Source: an uncultured Eubacteriales bacterium
Lineage (GTDB): Bacteria > Bacillota > Clostridia > Oscillospirales > Oscillospiraceae
DNA length: 42,354 bases
Assembly (NCBI GenBank): GCA_900545515.1
Contig: UQZA01000020.1
Location: 1 to 42,354 of the forward strand
Direction of reading: 5' to 3'
Part shown: one piece after another, positions 1 through 10,294 of the stretch
How positions within the stretch are numbered: the first letter of the stretch is position 1
Layout of the letters: each line of letters starts with the position of its first letter
The notes under the pieces: model-generated
What the model was told of the DNA's origin: nothing
The model's input: only the letters and a program-made list of their open reading frames with translations
The model's database searches: none
Position numbers and translations under genes: made by a program

Positions 1-2
1 TA

Positions 3-590
3 CGCAGCAGGGAGAAAGAAAGTAACGAAATAATCCAAAATGAGAGAGCAAGTTATGAGAGCTGCTTAAATGCCTACCAGCAGGATCAGGCTCGTGTTAA
101 GAGGGAATCCGCACTTTTGCCTGCGCTTAGAAACGATACGGCGATGCTGGATGAGCGCCGTAGAAAATCCAAAGAACTGCTGGATCAGTTCTACTCGCTG
201 GATATTATCCGGCCAAAATATCGCAGTATGGTTTGCGTTGCCACATTTCTGGAGTATTTGGAAAACGAACGCTGCTATAGCCTGACTGGGCCTGATGGCT
301 GCTACAATAAGTTTGAGGAAGAACGCCGCCAGGGCATCATTATTGACCAGTTGGCGAATATTTCCCGTCAGCTTGACCAGATTCGGAGAAACCAGGAACG
401 GCTGACCGACGCATTAGATGATATTCAGCGCAATACGAATTATCTCTGCATAACATTGCAACAGACCAACGCAAAACTGGAGGCCATTCAGCAGGATACT
501 CGTACAGCTGCTTGGTGTTCCCAGCAGGCAGCGGCTGATCAAAGAGCAATAAAGAGCTATATTGTAATGCGGGATTGGCTGAATATCTAA
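3..590 (+). CDS. Coiled-coil protein, 5' end outside window
   Basis: The frame is open from the first bases of the window to the TAA at 588-590, so the true start lies upstream. A TTG at 117 is only an internal candidate. The visible ~195 residues are strongly charged. The C-terminal half (about 350-540) has heptad-like spacing rich in Q, L, I, R and N (for example QLDQIRRNQERLTDALDDIQ), typical of a coiled coil. A preceding segment with aromatic residues (FLEYLENERCYSLTGPDGCYN) may be a conserved core. No signal peptide or membrane segment is visible in the part present. I do not recognise a named family. It precedes a lipoprotein gene on the same strand by 40 bases and may be co-transcribed with it. 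Codon use is AT-richer than in the genes after 2570, consistent with an accessory region. Confidence 0.75.
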   Translation, partial: RSREKESNEIIQNERASYESCLNAYQQDQARVKRESALLPALRNDTAMLDERRRKSKELLDQFYSLDIIRPKYRSMVCVATFLEYLENERCYSLTGPDGCYNKFEEERRQGIIIDQLANISRQLDQIRRNQERLTDALDDIQRNTNYLCITLQQTNAKLEAIQQDTRTAAWCSQQAAADQRAIKSYIVMRDWLNI

Positions 591-630
591 AAATTTAGAC
601 AAAATATTTACATTTTACAGGGAAATAGGA

Positions 631-2091
631 ATGAGGAACAGAAAATATTTTTTTCTAATTGCTGCCATGTCTATGGTACTGCTTCTCAGCGCCTGCTCGG
701 ACACGGAGGAAGAACCTGTCGACAGTTCACCGTTTGTCAACTTTCAAGGCAGTCAGACAGAGGAATCAGAAGAAACTGCACCATCCCCTGCGGAAACAAC
801 GGAAAGCCAGGAGCTGGAAGCACCCGTAGAATCAGGAAACGCCTCCGGGCAAGGCGATACTGTAGTTCCGAAGGACGAACAGGACAAAATCACTTTGGCC
901 GATATTGAAGCGGAATATGGCGAAGACGTTTCACTGCGCTATCCAAATTTTGCAGAGCTATCGGTAGGGGTTGTTGAGAATACTAACTACTATATCTTAT
1001 TTGATTCGAATGGAATTGTCCACCATATCACAGGCAAGCGGATCAATTCTGGTTTTTACGACGGAATGTGCAGATTGAACGATGAGTATATGATGGACGA
1101 AGCAGGAAACACCTTACGCCCTCAGTTTCTATCCGACGGCGAAAAACTGATCAGATATGCAAAAGATGACTTCGGAGCAGTCTTGTGGACGGTTCAGAAG
1201 GTTGATCTGCTGGAGGGCAGTAAAACTACACTGACCGCATGGACGAGCACCGGCGAGATGTTAGCTCAGTTTGACAGCACGCAAGAACCGTTTACCGAAA
1301 CCAGCGCATCCGCACTATATGAAGTGCTGGCAGGAGGTGATTTGGAATACCAGGGGGGCTATGCCTATCGGATCAAGCAGAACACTCAGTATTTCTTCCT
1401 AGATATTGACACGAAGCAGGTGCATTATAGAAGAGATGGCGGAAAGTATCCGTCAGTACAATCTGACGGTACATATACTTTGAGCTGCACATACTCTAAT
1501 TTTTACTACACCGAACTTATGGATAAAAAGTGGAATGTTCTCCCAGGATGGGAAGCTATGATATACAAAGGCCCCGGCAGCCCGGTTCTGAGCGAGGGTC
1601 TGATCTATCTTGACGGGCACATTAACGAAGCACATGCCTCCTACTATCCATCCGGCTTTTACGATGTGGATTTGAATTTGTTCATTGATCTGAGTCAATA
1701 TGATGTTCAGGCAATTTATGGCGAATGCCCGAGGTTTCAAAACGGTTATGCTGTTATACAGTTGAAAAACTCAGATGATATTCCCTTCTGGGGCGTTATG
1801 AGCAAAGATGGCACCTGGGCTTTTGAGCCGAGGATGGGAAAGGTGTGTTCCTTTGTCCCCTTTGGAGATGGACTGTTCATCAATGTAGAATCTGATGGAG
1901 GCTCAACAGGCTATCAGACCTTTACAGAGACTGGGGAAAGTCTCGGGGAACTGTGGGACGGTATTCAGTTCTCGCGCAGCACCTATGAATTCTGCGATGA
2001 CTTTTTGTATATACAAGTTTGGGATGGCGATTATAACCATCTCCACATTATAAAAGCCGAGAGAAACGGAGCCTACACCTATTTAGATTGA
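631..2091 (+). CDS. WG-repeat-like lipoprotein
   Basis: This is a 486-residue exported lipoprotein. The N-terminus has basic residues, a hydrophobic stretch and a lipobox LSAC with the lipidated cysteine at residue 22. A Ser/Glu/Pro-rich linker (about 23-90) follows, as is usual between lipid anchor and folded domain. The rest is beta-rich with repeated aromatic and glycine motifs. A segment around FWGVMSKDGTWAFEP (about residues 390-405) resembles a WG repeat (WGxxxxxGxxxxxP). Function is unknown; WG-repeat proteins are surface proteins of mostly undefined role. The upstream ribosome site is weak (GGGAAATAGGA before the ATG). It lies in an AT-richer block that ends at a truncated comM, so it may belong to a mobile or accessory segment. 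The lipoprotein call is firm; the WG assignment is moderate. Confidence 0.85.
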   Translation: MRNRKYFFLIAAMSMVLLLSACSDTEEEPVDSSPFVNFQGSQTEESEETAPSPAETTESQELEAPVESGNASGQGDTVVPKDEQDKITLADIEAEYGEDVSLRYPNFAELSVGVVENTNYYILFDSNGIVHHITGKRINSGFYDGMCRLNDEYMMDEAGNTLRPQFLSDGEKLIRYAKDDFGAVLWTVQKVDLLEGSKTTLTAWTSTGEMLAQFDSTQEPFTETSASALYEVLAGGDLEYQGGYAYRIKQNTQYFFLDIDTKQVHYRRDGGKYPSVQSDGTYTLSCTYSNFYYTELMDKKWNVLPGWEAMIYKGPGSPVLSEGLIYLDGHINEAHASYYPSGFYDVDLNLFIDLSQYDVQAIYGECPRFQNGYAVIQLKNSDDIPFWGVMSKDGTWAFEPRMGKVCSFVPFGDGLFINVESDGGSTGYQTFTETGESLGELWDGIQFSRSTYEFCDDFLYIQVWDGDYNHLHIIKAERNGAYTYLD

Positions 2092-2152
2092 TTTCTTGCA
2101 TTTTACGCATGAGAGGATCCAGTCCATGCGCAGGCAGCACCCAGTCAAGTAG

Positions 2153-2196
2153 ACAGTGCAATAGTGCATAAAAAGCTCACAACGCAGTTGCACTGT
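2153..2196. repeat. 9-bp perfect inverted repeat beside the comM break
   Basis: ACAGTGCAA at 2153-2161 is matched exactly, inverted, by TTGCACTGT at 2188-2196, with a 26-base spacer. A second, shorter pairing (2174-2178 with 2199-2203) could form an alternative hairpin. It sits between the lipoprotein stop and the point where comM homology ends (about 2212). It could be a terminator-like hairpin without a clear T-run, or the end of an inserted element. The sequence does not decide this. Confidence 0.5.
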
Positions 2197-2407
2197 GGGA
2201 GCTACGAATTTCGGTAATCCGGCTCACTGGGAACCGAAATCCGCTGCTCTTCGCCGCCGCCCGGACCCGCTCTCTGGACTCCTTCACAGCGGCATCGGGC
2301 AATCCCACAATTTCAAATGCGGGAAGTCCATTGGAAATGAAGCACTCCGCCGTCACCTGATACCCGGAGACACCGGTGAGGCCCAGAGAGCGCACACTAC
2401 AAATCAC
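2177..2407 (-). pseudogene. comM: comM (YifB family) N-terminal fragment
   Basis: The first ~65 residues match the start of the ComM/YifB magnesium-chelatase-like AAA+ ATPases: a short SVRSLGLTGVSGYQVTAE strand, then ISNGLPAFEIVGLPDAAVKE, then SRERVRAAAKSSGFRFP and RIT. In the family RIT is followed by VNLAP and roughly 430 more residues. Here homology stops at about 2212 and a foreign tail of 11 residues runs into TGA at 2177-2179. The GTG start (2405-2407) keeps a good ribosome site (GAGGTGA) and a plausible promoter. The 5' end is therefore intact and the Walker motifs and C-terminus are gone. Full-length ComM is a branch-migration helicase in natural transformation; this remnant cannot do that. 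The break faces the accessory block at 1-2210, suggesting insertion into, or rearrangement across, comM. Confidence 0.85.
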
Positions 2408-2440
2408 AAAATCACCTCATGTTCGCCTTAATTTGCCTAT

Positions 2441-2470
2441 ATCATACAGCATACGGCCAGAAAACACAAA
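2441..2470 (-). promoter_or_regulatory. Candidate promoter of the comM remnant
   Basis: On the minus strand TTTGTG (2465-2470) and TATGAT (2441-2446) are 18 bases apart, upstream of the GTG start and its AGGTGA site. The -35 match is weak. The divergent nifJ promoter lies about 70 bases away. Confidence 0.35.
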
Positions 2471-2539
2471 CAGTTCTTTTCCGGCCAGGGCCTTTTTCGT
2501 AAATTTAGGCAAAACCTCCCGAAGCATAGATTTTTCCGA

Positions 2540-2568
2540 TTTACAAACGGGCGGTTTGGTGCTATGAT
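2540..2568 (+). promoter_or_regulatory. Sigma-A type promoter of nifJ
   Basis: TTTACA (2540-2545) and TATGAT (2563-2568) are separated by exactly 17 bases. Transcription would start near 2575. This puts the ATG at 2571 inside the promoter and supports translation from the TTG at 2610. Confidence 0.75.
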
Positions 2569-2609
2569 ATATGGGTCACGATTTGAATACTTTTAGGAGG
2601 TATTTCACT

Positions 2610-6278
<3,669 letters not shown>

Positions 6279-6289
6279 GTTTTAAACCT

Positions 6290-6325
6290 CAAGGAGGGGA
6301 CCTCAGTTTTGAGATCCCCTCCTTG
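6290..6325 (+). terminator. Stem-loop after nifJ
   Basis: A 15-bp stem with one wobble or mismatch (CAAGGAGGGG...CCCCTCCTTG) and a 6-base loop starts 12 bases after the nifJ stop. There is no good T-run on the plus strand, so it may act as a 3' end stabiliser together with the next hairpin. Confidence 0.6.
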
Positions 6326-6345
6326 TGCGCCCTACAATATTGTTA

Positions 6346-6388
6346 AAAATCTGGCAGGAAATTGGGGATTTTTCCCATTTCCTGCCAG
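6346..6388 (-). terminator. Terminator of the coaD operon, shared stem type
   Basis: CTGGCAGGAAAT (6351-6362) pairs with ATTTCCTGCCAG (6377-6388), with extra G/C pairs inside. On the minus strand it is followed by ATTTTTAAC, a typical intrinsic terminator tail. The same 12-bp stem recurs at 21582-21619. Confidence 0.8.
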
Positions 6389-6411
6389 AATGATTTCATG
6401 GCGTAACTGAA

Positions 6412-6912
6412 TTACACGTCTTCAATAATCGGAGAAGCTGCCCGCTCCTGGGGGCTGACCAGCTTGCGGAAGCGGCTGCGGGACTCGCGGATTTCGCCCA
6501 GGGCTTCGGCAATGGCCTCTTCGGTCCGCTTCAGGGAGTCATCCACATAGTCGTTGGTGACCTGCTTCAGCTCCTTAATTTTCGCCTGTGCTGTGCGGAT
6601 CATTTCCTCTGCATGGGCCTGGGCTTCTTTATAGGTGGCTTCCTGGGAGACCAGCTGCTTGGCCTGGGCCTGGGCCTGACGGACCAGCCCCTCGGCCTCC
6701 CGCTTGGCCTTGGCGATGAGCTCATTGCGGGAATCCACAATGGTCTTCGCCTGCTTCAGCTCCCCGGGGAGCTGGTTGCTGATCTCATCCAGCATATCCA
6801 GGACCTTGTCCCGCTCTACAATGCACTTATCGGCACCCAGAGGCAGGGAACGTGCATCCTGCACCATATCATATAGTTTTGTAATCAATTCTTCGATGCC
6901 GTTGTCATGCAT
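6412..6912 (-). CDS. Conserved coiled-coil protein downstream of coaD
   Basis: This is a 166-residue soluble, highly charged protein. An N-terminal segment (IEELITKLYDMVQDARSLPL) is followed by a long helical region rich in A, E, K and Q (about 50-145; for example AKREAEGLVRQAQAQAKQL). This gives it superficial likeness to ATP synthase b subunits or DivIVA-like proteins, but no membrane anchor is visible, so neither is supported. In many Clostridia an uncharacterised gene of this kind follows coaD. The ATG (6910-6912) lies inside the last codons of coaD, an 8-base overlap. It has its own AAGGAGG site eight bases upstream, which implies co-transcription. It ends just before a strong terminator and is the last gene of the uvrC-rsmD-coaD operon. 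Confidence 0.85.
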   Translation of the reverse strand: MHDNGIEELITKLYDMVQDARSLPLGADKCIVERDKVLDMLDEISNQLPGELKQAKTIVDSRNELIAKAKREAEGLVRQAQAQAKQLVSQEATYKEAQAHAEEMIRTAQAKIKELKQVTNDYVDDSLKRTEEAIAEALGEIRESRSRFRKLVSPQERAASPIIEDV

Positions 6913-7414
6913 GGGTCGTTCCTCCTTGTGTTTTCATGGCTTGTATGCGTCTTTTGAAGTCCGGTATAATCTCTTCCGGCAGGAAATCCTGGAGCTCCAC
7001 ATCATAGCAGGCCAGCTCCTTGACGGTGCTGGAGCTGAGGTACATGTATTGGTGCTCCGCAGTTAAAAACATGGTATCCAAATCCGGGTTGATCTTGTGG
7101 TTGATGAGGGCCATCTGGAACTCATTTTCAAAGTCAGATGTGGCCCGCAGTCCCTTTACCACCACGCAGCTACCCCGCCGCTTGGCATAGGTGGCCAAGA
7201 GCTCTCCGGCAGCATCAACCTCCACATTGGGCAGGTCCCGTGTGACCCGGCGAAGCATTTCCGTCCGCTCCTCCTGAGAAAAAAGGGGCTTTTTCCCCGC
7301 GTTGACCATGACACAGACGATCAGCTTGTCAAAGATATGGGCTGCGCGGCGGATGATATTCAGGTGCCCATTGGTCACCGGGTCAAAGCTGCCGGGATAA
7401 ATGGCAATTTTCAT
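6905..7414 (-). CDS. coaD: Phosphopantetheine adenylyltransferase
   Basis: CoaD transfers AMP from ATP to 4'-phosphopantetheine, giving dephospho-CoA, the penultimate step of CoA synthesis in the cytoplasm. The 169 residues match family length (about 160). The nucleotidyltransferase signature is clear: YPGSFDPVTNGHLNII at the N-terminus (TNGH is the (T/H)xGH motif), VVKGLRATSDFENE in the middle, and YLSSSTVKEL near residue 125-135, where the family's (I/S)SSS(T/L)V(R/K) motif sits. The ATG overlaps the rsmD stop by four bases (ATGA), with GAGGA upstream. The rsmD-coaD pairing is common in Bacillota. Nothing is broken or unusual. Confidence 0.97.
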   Translation of the reverse strand: MKIAIYPGSFDPVTNGHLNIIRRAAHIFDKLIVCVMVNAGKKPLFSQEERTEMLRRVTRDLPNVEVDAAGELLATYAKRRGSCVVVKGLRATSDFENEFQMALINHKINPDLDTMFLTAEHQYMYLSSSTVKELACYDVELQDFLPEEIIPDFKRRIQAMKTQGGTTHA

Positions 7415-7971
7415 TCTGCATCCTCGGACAATTTTTTTCGGAAAATGGTAATGAGGGTTTTTCCGTATTTATAGTCCCGCGACCGTTCCAAACCGGGGAA
7501 ATGGCATGGCAACTCCTTCCCCACCGGCCGCTCCGTCACTATTATACCACGGTTAGCCAAAATGTCAATTTCTGATATCTTTTCCAGGGCGTTTTCCAGA
7601 AAAACTTCTGCATAGGGCGGGTCCAGAAAAATGATGCCGAAGGGGCCCTGCCGCCGCTCCAGATAGCGCAAATAATCCGCCTGGACCACCTGGGCCCGCC
7701 CGGTCAAGCCGGTCCGCTGCAAATTCTCCCGGACCAGGCGGCAGGCGTCGGCGCCCATGTCCACAAACACGGCGTCCCTGGCCCCCCGGCTCAGGGCCTC
7801 AATGCCCAGTTGGCCGGTTCCGGCAAAAAGATCCAGGACCCGGGTCCCCGGAATTTCAAACTGAATGGCGCTAAACAGCCCCTCCTTCACCCGCTCGGCT
7901 GTGGGTCGGGTCCGCAGGCCCTCCGGCGTCTTCAGGGTAATTCCCCTTTCTGCGCCTGCAATCACTCTCAT
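7411..7971 (-). CDS. rsmD: 16S rRNA (guanine966-N2)-methyltransferase
   Basis: RsmD methylates G966 of 16S rRNA during small-subunit assembly using S-adenosylmethionine. The 186 residues show the family start RVIAGxxRGxxLxxPxGxxTRPT (here with RTRPTAERVKEGLFSAI), the SAM-binding DLFAGTGQLGIEALSRGA (about 47-64) and the N6/N2-methylase catalytic DPPY (about 117-120). The ATG overlaps the uvrC stop by four bases. AAGGAGG lies seven bases upstream, so translation is coupled within the uvrC-rsmD-coaD operon. Confidence 0.96.
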   Translation of the reverse strand: MRVIAGAERGITLKTPEGLRTRPTAERVKEGLFSAIQFEIPGTRVLDLFAGTGQLGIEALSRGARDAVFVDMGADACRLVRENLQRTGLTGRAQVVQADYLRYLERRQGPFGIIFLDPPYAEVFLENALEKISEIDILANRGIIVTERPVGKELPCHFPGLERSRDYKYGKTLITIFRKKLSEDAE

Positions 7972-9791
7972 GGCGTCTCCTCCTTGTGAAAATGCCGGTA
8001 GACTGCCGCCGCCGCGTCTGCCGGCAATAGGGCTTTCAGCTCCTCCAGCGTTGCCTGGCCAATGGCGGTCAAAGACTTGAACCGGCGCAGCAGCAGCTCC
8101 TTGCGCTTGGGTCCCACGCCCGGAATCTCATCCAGCTGGGAGTAGCGCAGGCGCTTGCTTCGGAGCTCCCGGTGGTAGGTGATGGCGAAGCGGTGGGTCT
8201 CCTCCTGGATGGTGCCGATTAGGGCAAAGACCGCCGGGGTCCCATCCAGAGCAATCTCTCGGCCCTCTGGCGTCACCAGGGCCCGGGTTCTGTGCTTTCC
8301 GTCCTTCACCATTCCGAACACAGGAAAGTCCAGCTCTAGGGCCTCCAGCGCCCTCCTGGCGGTCTCAGCGTGGGTGATGCCGCCGTCAATCAGCAACAGA
8401 TCCGGAGCCTGTGCAAAGCCTGCGTCCCCCTGCTTGTAATGCACGAATCGGCGGTGCACCACCTGGGCCATGGAGGCGTAGTCGTCCTGATCCTCCAGCC
8501 CCTCCACCTTGAACCGCTTGTAATCCTTTTTATAAGGCCTTCCGTCCAGGAACACCACCATGGAGGCCACAATGTCCGTCCCGGCGATGTTGGAGATGTC
8601 GAAGGATTCCATTCGCCGGGGCGGCTGGGGCAGTGACAGCATCTTGCCCAGCAGCTGCAGGGTGCCGGAGATCCGCTCCTCCCGGCTGGTAACCCGCTCG
8701 GCCTCCTGCATGGCATTCTCCCGGGCCAGTTGCACCAGCTGTACATTGTCCCCCCGTTGGGGCACGCGAAAATGGGTCCGTCGCCCGGTGTTTTGGAACG
8801 TGAGGTCTGAAAACAGGTCTCCGTCCTCCATTTCCATAGGCAGCAGCACGATCTTCGGCGCAATGCCCCGGGAGAGGTAATACTGCTTCACCAAGCTGGA
8901 CACGGCGGCAGCCGGCGTATCCTGGTAGGGCTGAATCTCGTATTCCTTGTCCAGGAGATTCCCACCGGAATAGTGCAGGACCACAAAGCAGCTTTTGGCT
9001 GCCGTCTGGGCAAAGCCGATGACGTCGGTGTCCGCCATGGAACCGGCGGTCACCAGCTGCTTCTGCCCCAGGGCCTCCACCGCCTTCAGCCGGTCCCGCA
9101 GCTCTGCGGCCTGCTCAAATTTCAGCTCCTCCGAGGCCTCCAGCATCTGTGCCCGCAGCTCCTGGGCCAGCTTCTGGTAGTTCCCGGTGAGCAGCAGCCG
9201 GGCCTGCTCCATGGCAGCCCGGTAGTCCGCCGGGCTCCGGCTCAGCTGGCACCAGCCTTGGCATTGGTTCATGTGGTAATTCAGGCAGGGCCGGTCCTTC
9301 CCCAGGTCCCGGGGAAACTGCTTGCTGCAGTTCGGCAGCTTCAAGGTCCGGAGAATGGTGTGCAGCACATGCTGAGTCACGCCCCAGCTGCCATATGGCC
9401 CAAAATAAGCCGCACCATCGTGAGCCAGCTTGTGGACCACGGTGATTCTGGGGTACTCCTCCGACATGTCCAGCCGCAGGTAGGGGTAGCCCTTGTCATC
9501 CTTCAGAAGGATGTTATATTTGGGCAAATACCGCTTAATCAGGGAGCATTCCAGAACCAGGGCCTCAAACTCCGACGCCGCCACAATCACGTCAAAGTGG
9601 TCGATCTTTGACACCATGGCCCGGGTTTTTGGCGTATGGGCCGCAGAATCCTGGAAATACTGGCTCACCCGATTTTTTAGCTTCTTGGCCTTGCCCACAT
9701 AGATGACTTTGTTCCCCGCATCCCGCATAATATACACGCCGGGAGCAAAAGGCAGGGACAGGGCCTTGTCCTTCAATTCTTCAAATGTCAT
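7968..9791 (-). CDS. uvrC: Excinuclease ABC subunit C
   Basis: UvrC makes both incisions around a bulky DNA lesion in the UvrABC nucleotide excision repair pathway. The 607 residues match family length. The N-terminal GIY-YIG nuclease is present (PGVYIMRDAGNKVIYVGKAK at about 17-36), then a UVR interaction segment near 200-235, then the RNase H-like second nuclease domain (FDISNIAGTDIVASMVVF near 392-409; LLIDGG near 460). Tandem helix-hairpin-helix motifs close the protein (IPGVGPKRKELLLRRF near 556-571). The start has GAGG seven bases upstream. A hairpin terminator for the upstream HPr-like gene ends about 20 bases before the start. uvrC must therefore use read-through or a promoter I could not identify in that short gap. 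Confidence 0.97.
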   Translation of the reverse strand: MTFEELKDKALSLPFAPGVYIMRDAGNKVIYVGKAKKLKNRVSQYFQDSAAHTPKTRAMVSKIDHFDVIVAASEFEALVLECSLIKRYLPKYNILLKDDKGYPYLRLDMSEEYPRITVVHKLAHDGAAYFGPYGSWGVTQHVLHTILRTLKLPNCSKQFPRDLGKDRPCLNYHMNQCQGWCQLSRSPADYRAAMEQARLLLTGNYQKLAQELRAQMLEASEELKFEQAAELRDRLKAVEALGQKQLVTAGSMADTDVIGFAQTAAKSCFVVLHYSGGNLLDKEYEIQPYQDTPAAAVSSLVKQYYLSRGIAPKIVLLPMEMEDGDLFSDLTFQNTGRRTHFRVPQRGDNVQLVQLARENAMQEAERVTSREERISGTLQLLGKMLSLPQPPRRMESFDISNIAGTDIVASMVVFLDGRPYKKDYKRFKVEGLEDQDDYASMAQVVHRRFVHYKQGDAGFAQAPDLLLIDGGITHAETARRALEALELDFPVFGMVKDGKHRTRALVTPEGREIALDGTPAVFALIGTIQEETHRFAITYHRELRSKRLRYSQLDEIPGVGPKRKELLLRRFKSLTAIGQATLEELKALLPADAAAAVYRHFHKEETP

Positions 9792-9810
9792 ATTCCGCCC
9801 TCAGACACAG

Positions 9811-9856
9811 CAAAACTGCCTCAGCGGCCGCCGGAAGCGGCCCGACCCGAGGCAGT
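9811..9856 (-). terminator. Terminator after the HPr-like gene
   Basis: On the minus strand ACTGCCTC pairs with GAGGCAGT (plus positions 9849-9856 and 9815-9822). The interior is GC-rich and partly complementary, and a TTTTG tail follows. It lies between the HPr-like gene and uvrC. Confidence 0.7.
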
Positions 9857-9870
9857 CATCGCCAAAATTT

Positions 9871-10131
9871 TCAGAGAACATCCCGCTGCAGCATGTCACA
9901 CAGGGTGGCAACCGCCTCTCCCTCATCCGGTCCATCGGCGGAAACTACTACGCTGGCCCCGGCGCCGATACACATGGACATGATGCCCAGAAGGCTCTTG
10001 GCATTCATCTTCTTGTTGCCCAATTCCACCCAAATGTTACACCGAAACTCGTTGGCCTTCTGAACAAAATAGGTGACCTGCTCATTGTACAGGCCGGAAG
10101 TGCACTTCACCACAGTCTGCTGTTGATACAT
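9871..10131 (-). CDS. HPr-fold, Crh-like protein lacking His15
   Basis: This is an 86-residue HPr-family protein. HPr carries phosphate for the sugar PTS on His15 and is regulated by HPr kinase on Ser46. The fold signature is clear, with NAKSLLGIMSMCIGAGASV placing serine exactly at residue 46. At residue 15, however, the sequence is SGLYNEQ where HPr has GLHARP: histidine is Tyr15 and the Arg-Pro is absent. Bacillus Crh likewise lacks His15 (it has Gln) and works only as a Ser46-dependent CcpA co-regulator. The parallel suggests a regulatory, non-PTS role here; that is inference. I chose ATG at 10129-10131 for the family-length N-terminus and an AAGGAG 11 bases upstream. Longer upstream frames would add a non-homologous tail. 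It has its own promoter and terminator. Confidence 0.88.
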   Translation of the reverse strand: MYQQQTVVKCTSGLYNEQVTYFVQKANEFRCNIWVELGNKKMNAKSLLGIMSMCIGAGASVVVSADGPDEGEAVATLCDMLQRDVL

Positions 10132-10187
10132 GATCGATCTCACTCCTTGCATGCAGTCCCTTGGAGCATCTTTATGCTTCACCTAGT

Positions 10188-10215
10188 ATGATACCAAATT
10201 TGCGGCAAAAGTCAA
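10188..10215 (-). promoter_or_regulatory. Promoter of the HPr-like gene
   Basis: On the minus strand TTGACT (10210-10215) and TATCAT (10188-10193) are 16 bases apart, about 55 bases before the start codon. Both hexamers are near consensus. Confidence 0.7.
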
Positions 10216-10294
10216 CCAAATTCTGCTTCCTGGGCATGGCGGCAGTATATCCCTTTTTTCATGTGATGCTCGCCCCCAATATCAGAATTCCGCT

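Noticed and set aside
586..599. AT palindrome TCTAAA-AA-TTTAGA after the first gene
   Set aside because: Too short and AT-rich for a terminator, with no T-run; could occur by chance in AT-rich sequence.
2571..2609. ATG at 2571 as the nifJ start
   Set aside because: It overlaps the predicted -10/transcription start and lacks a ribosome site; TTG at 2610 has AGGAGG at nine bases and matches the family N-terminus.
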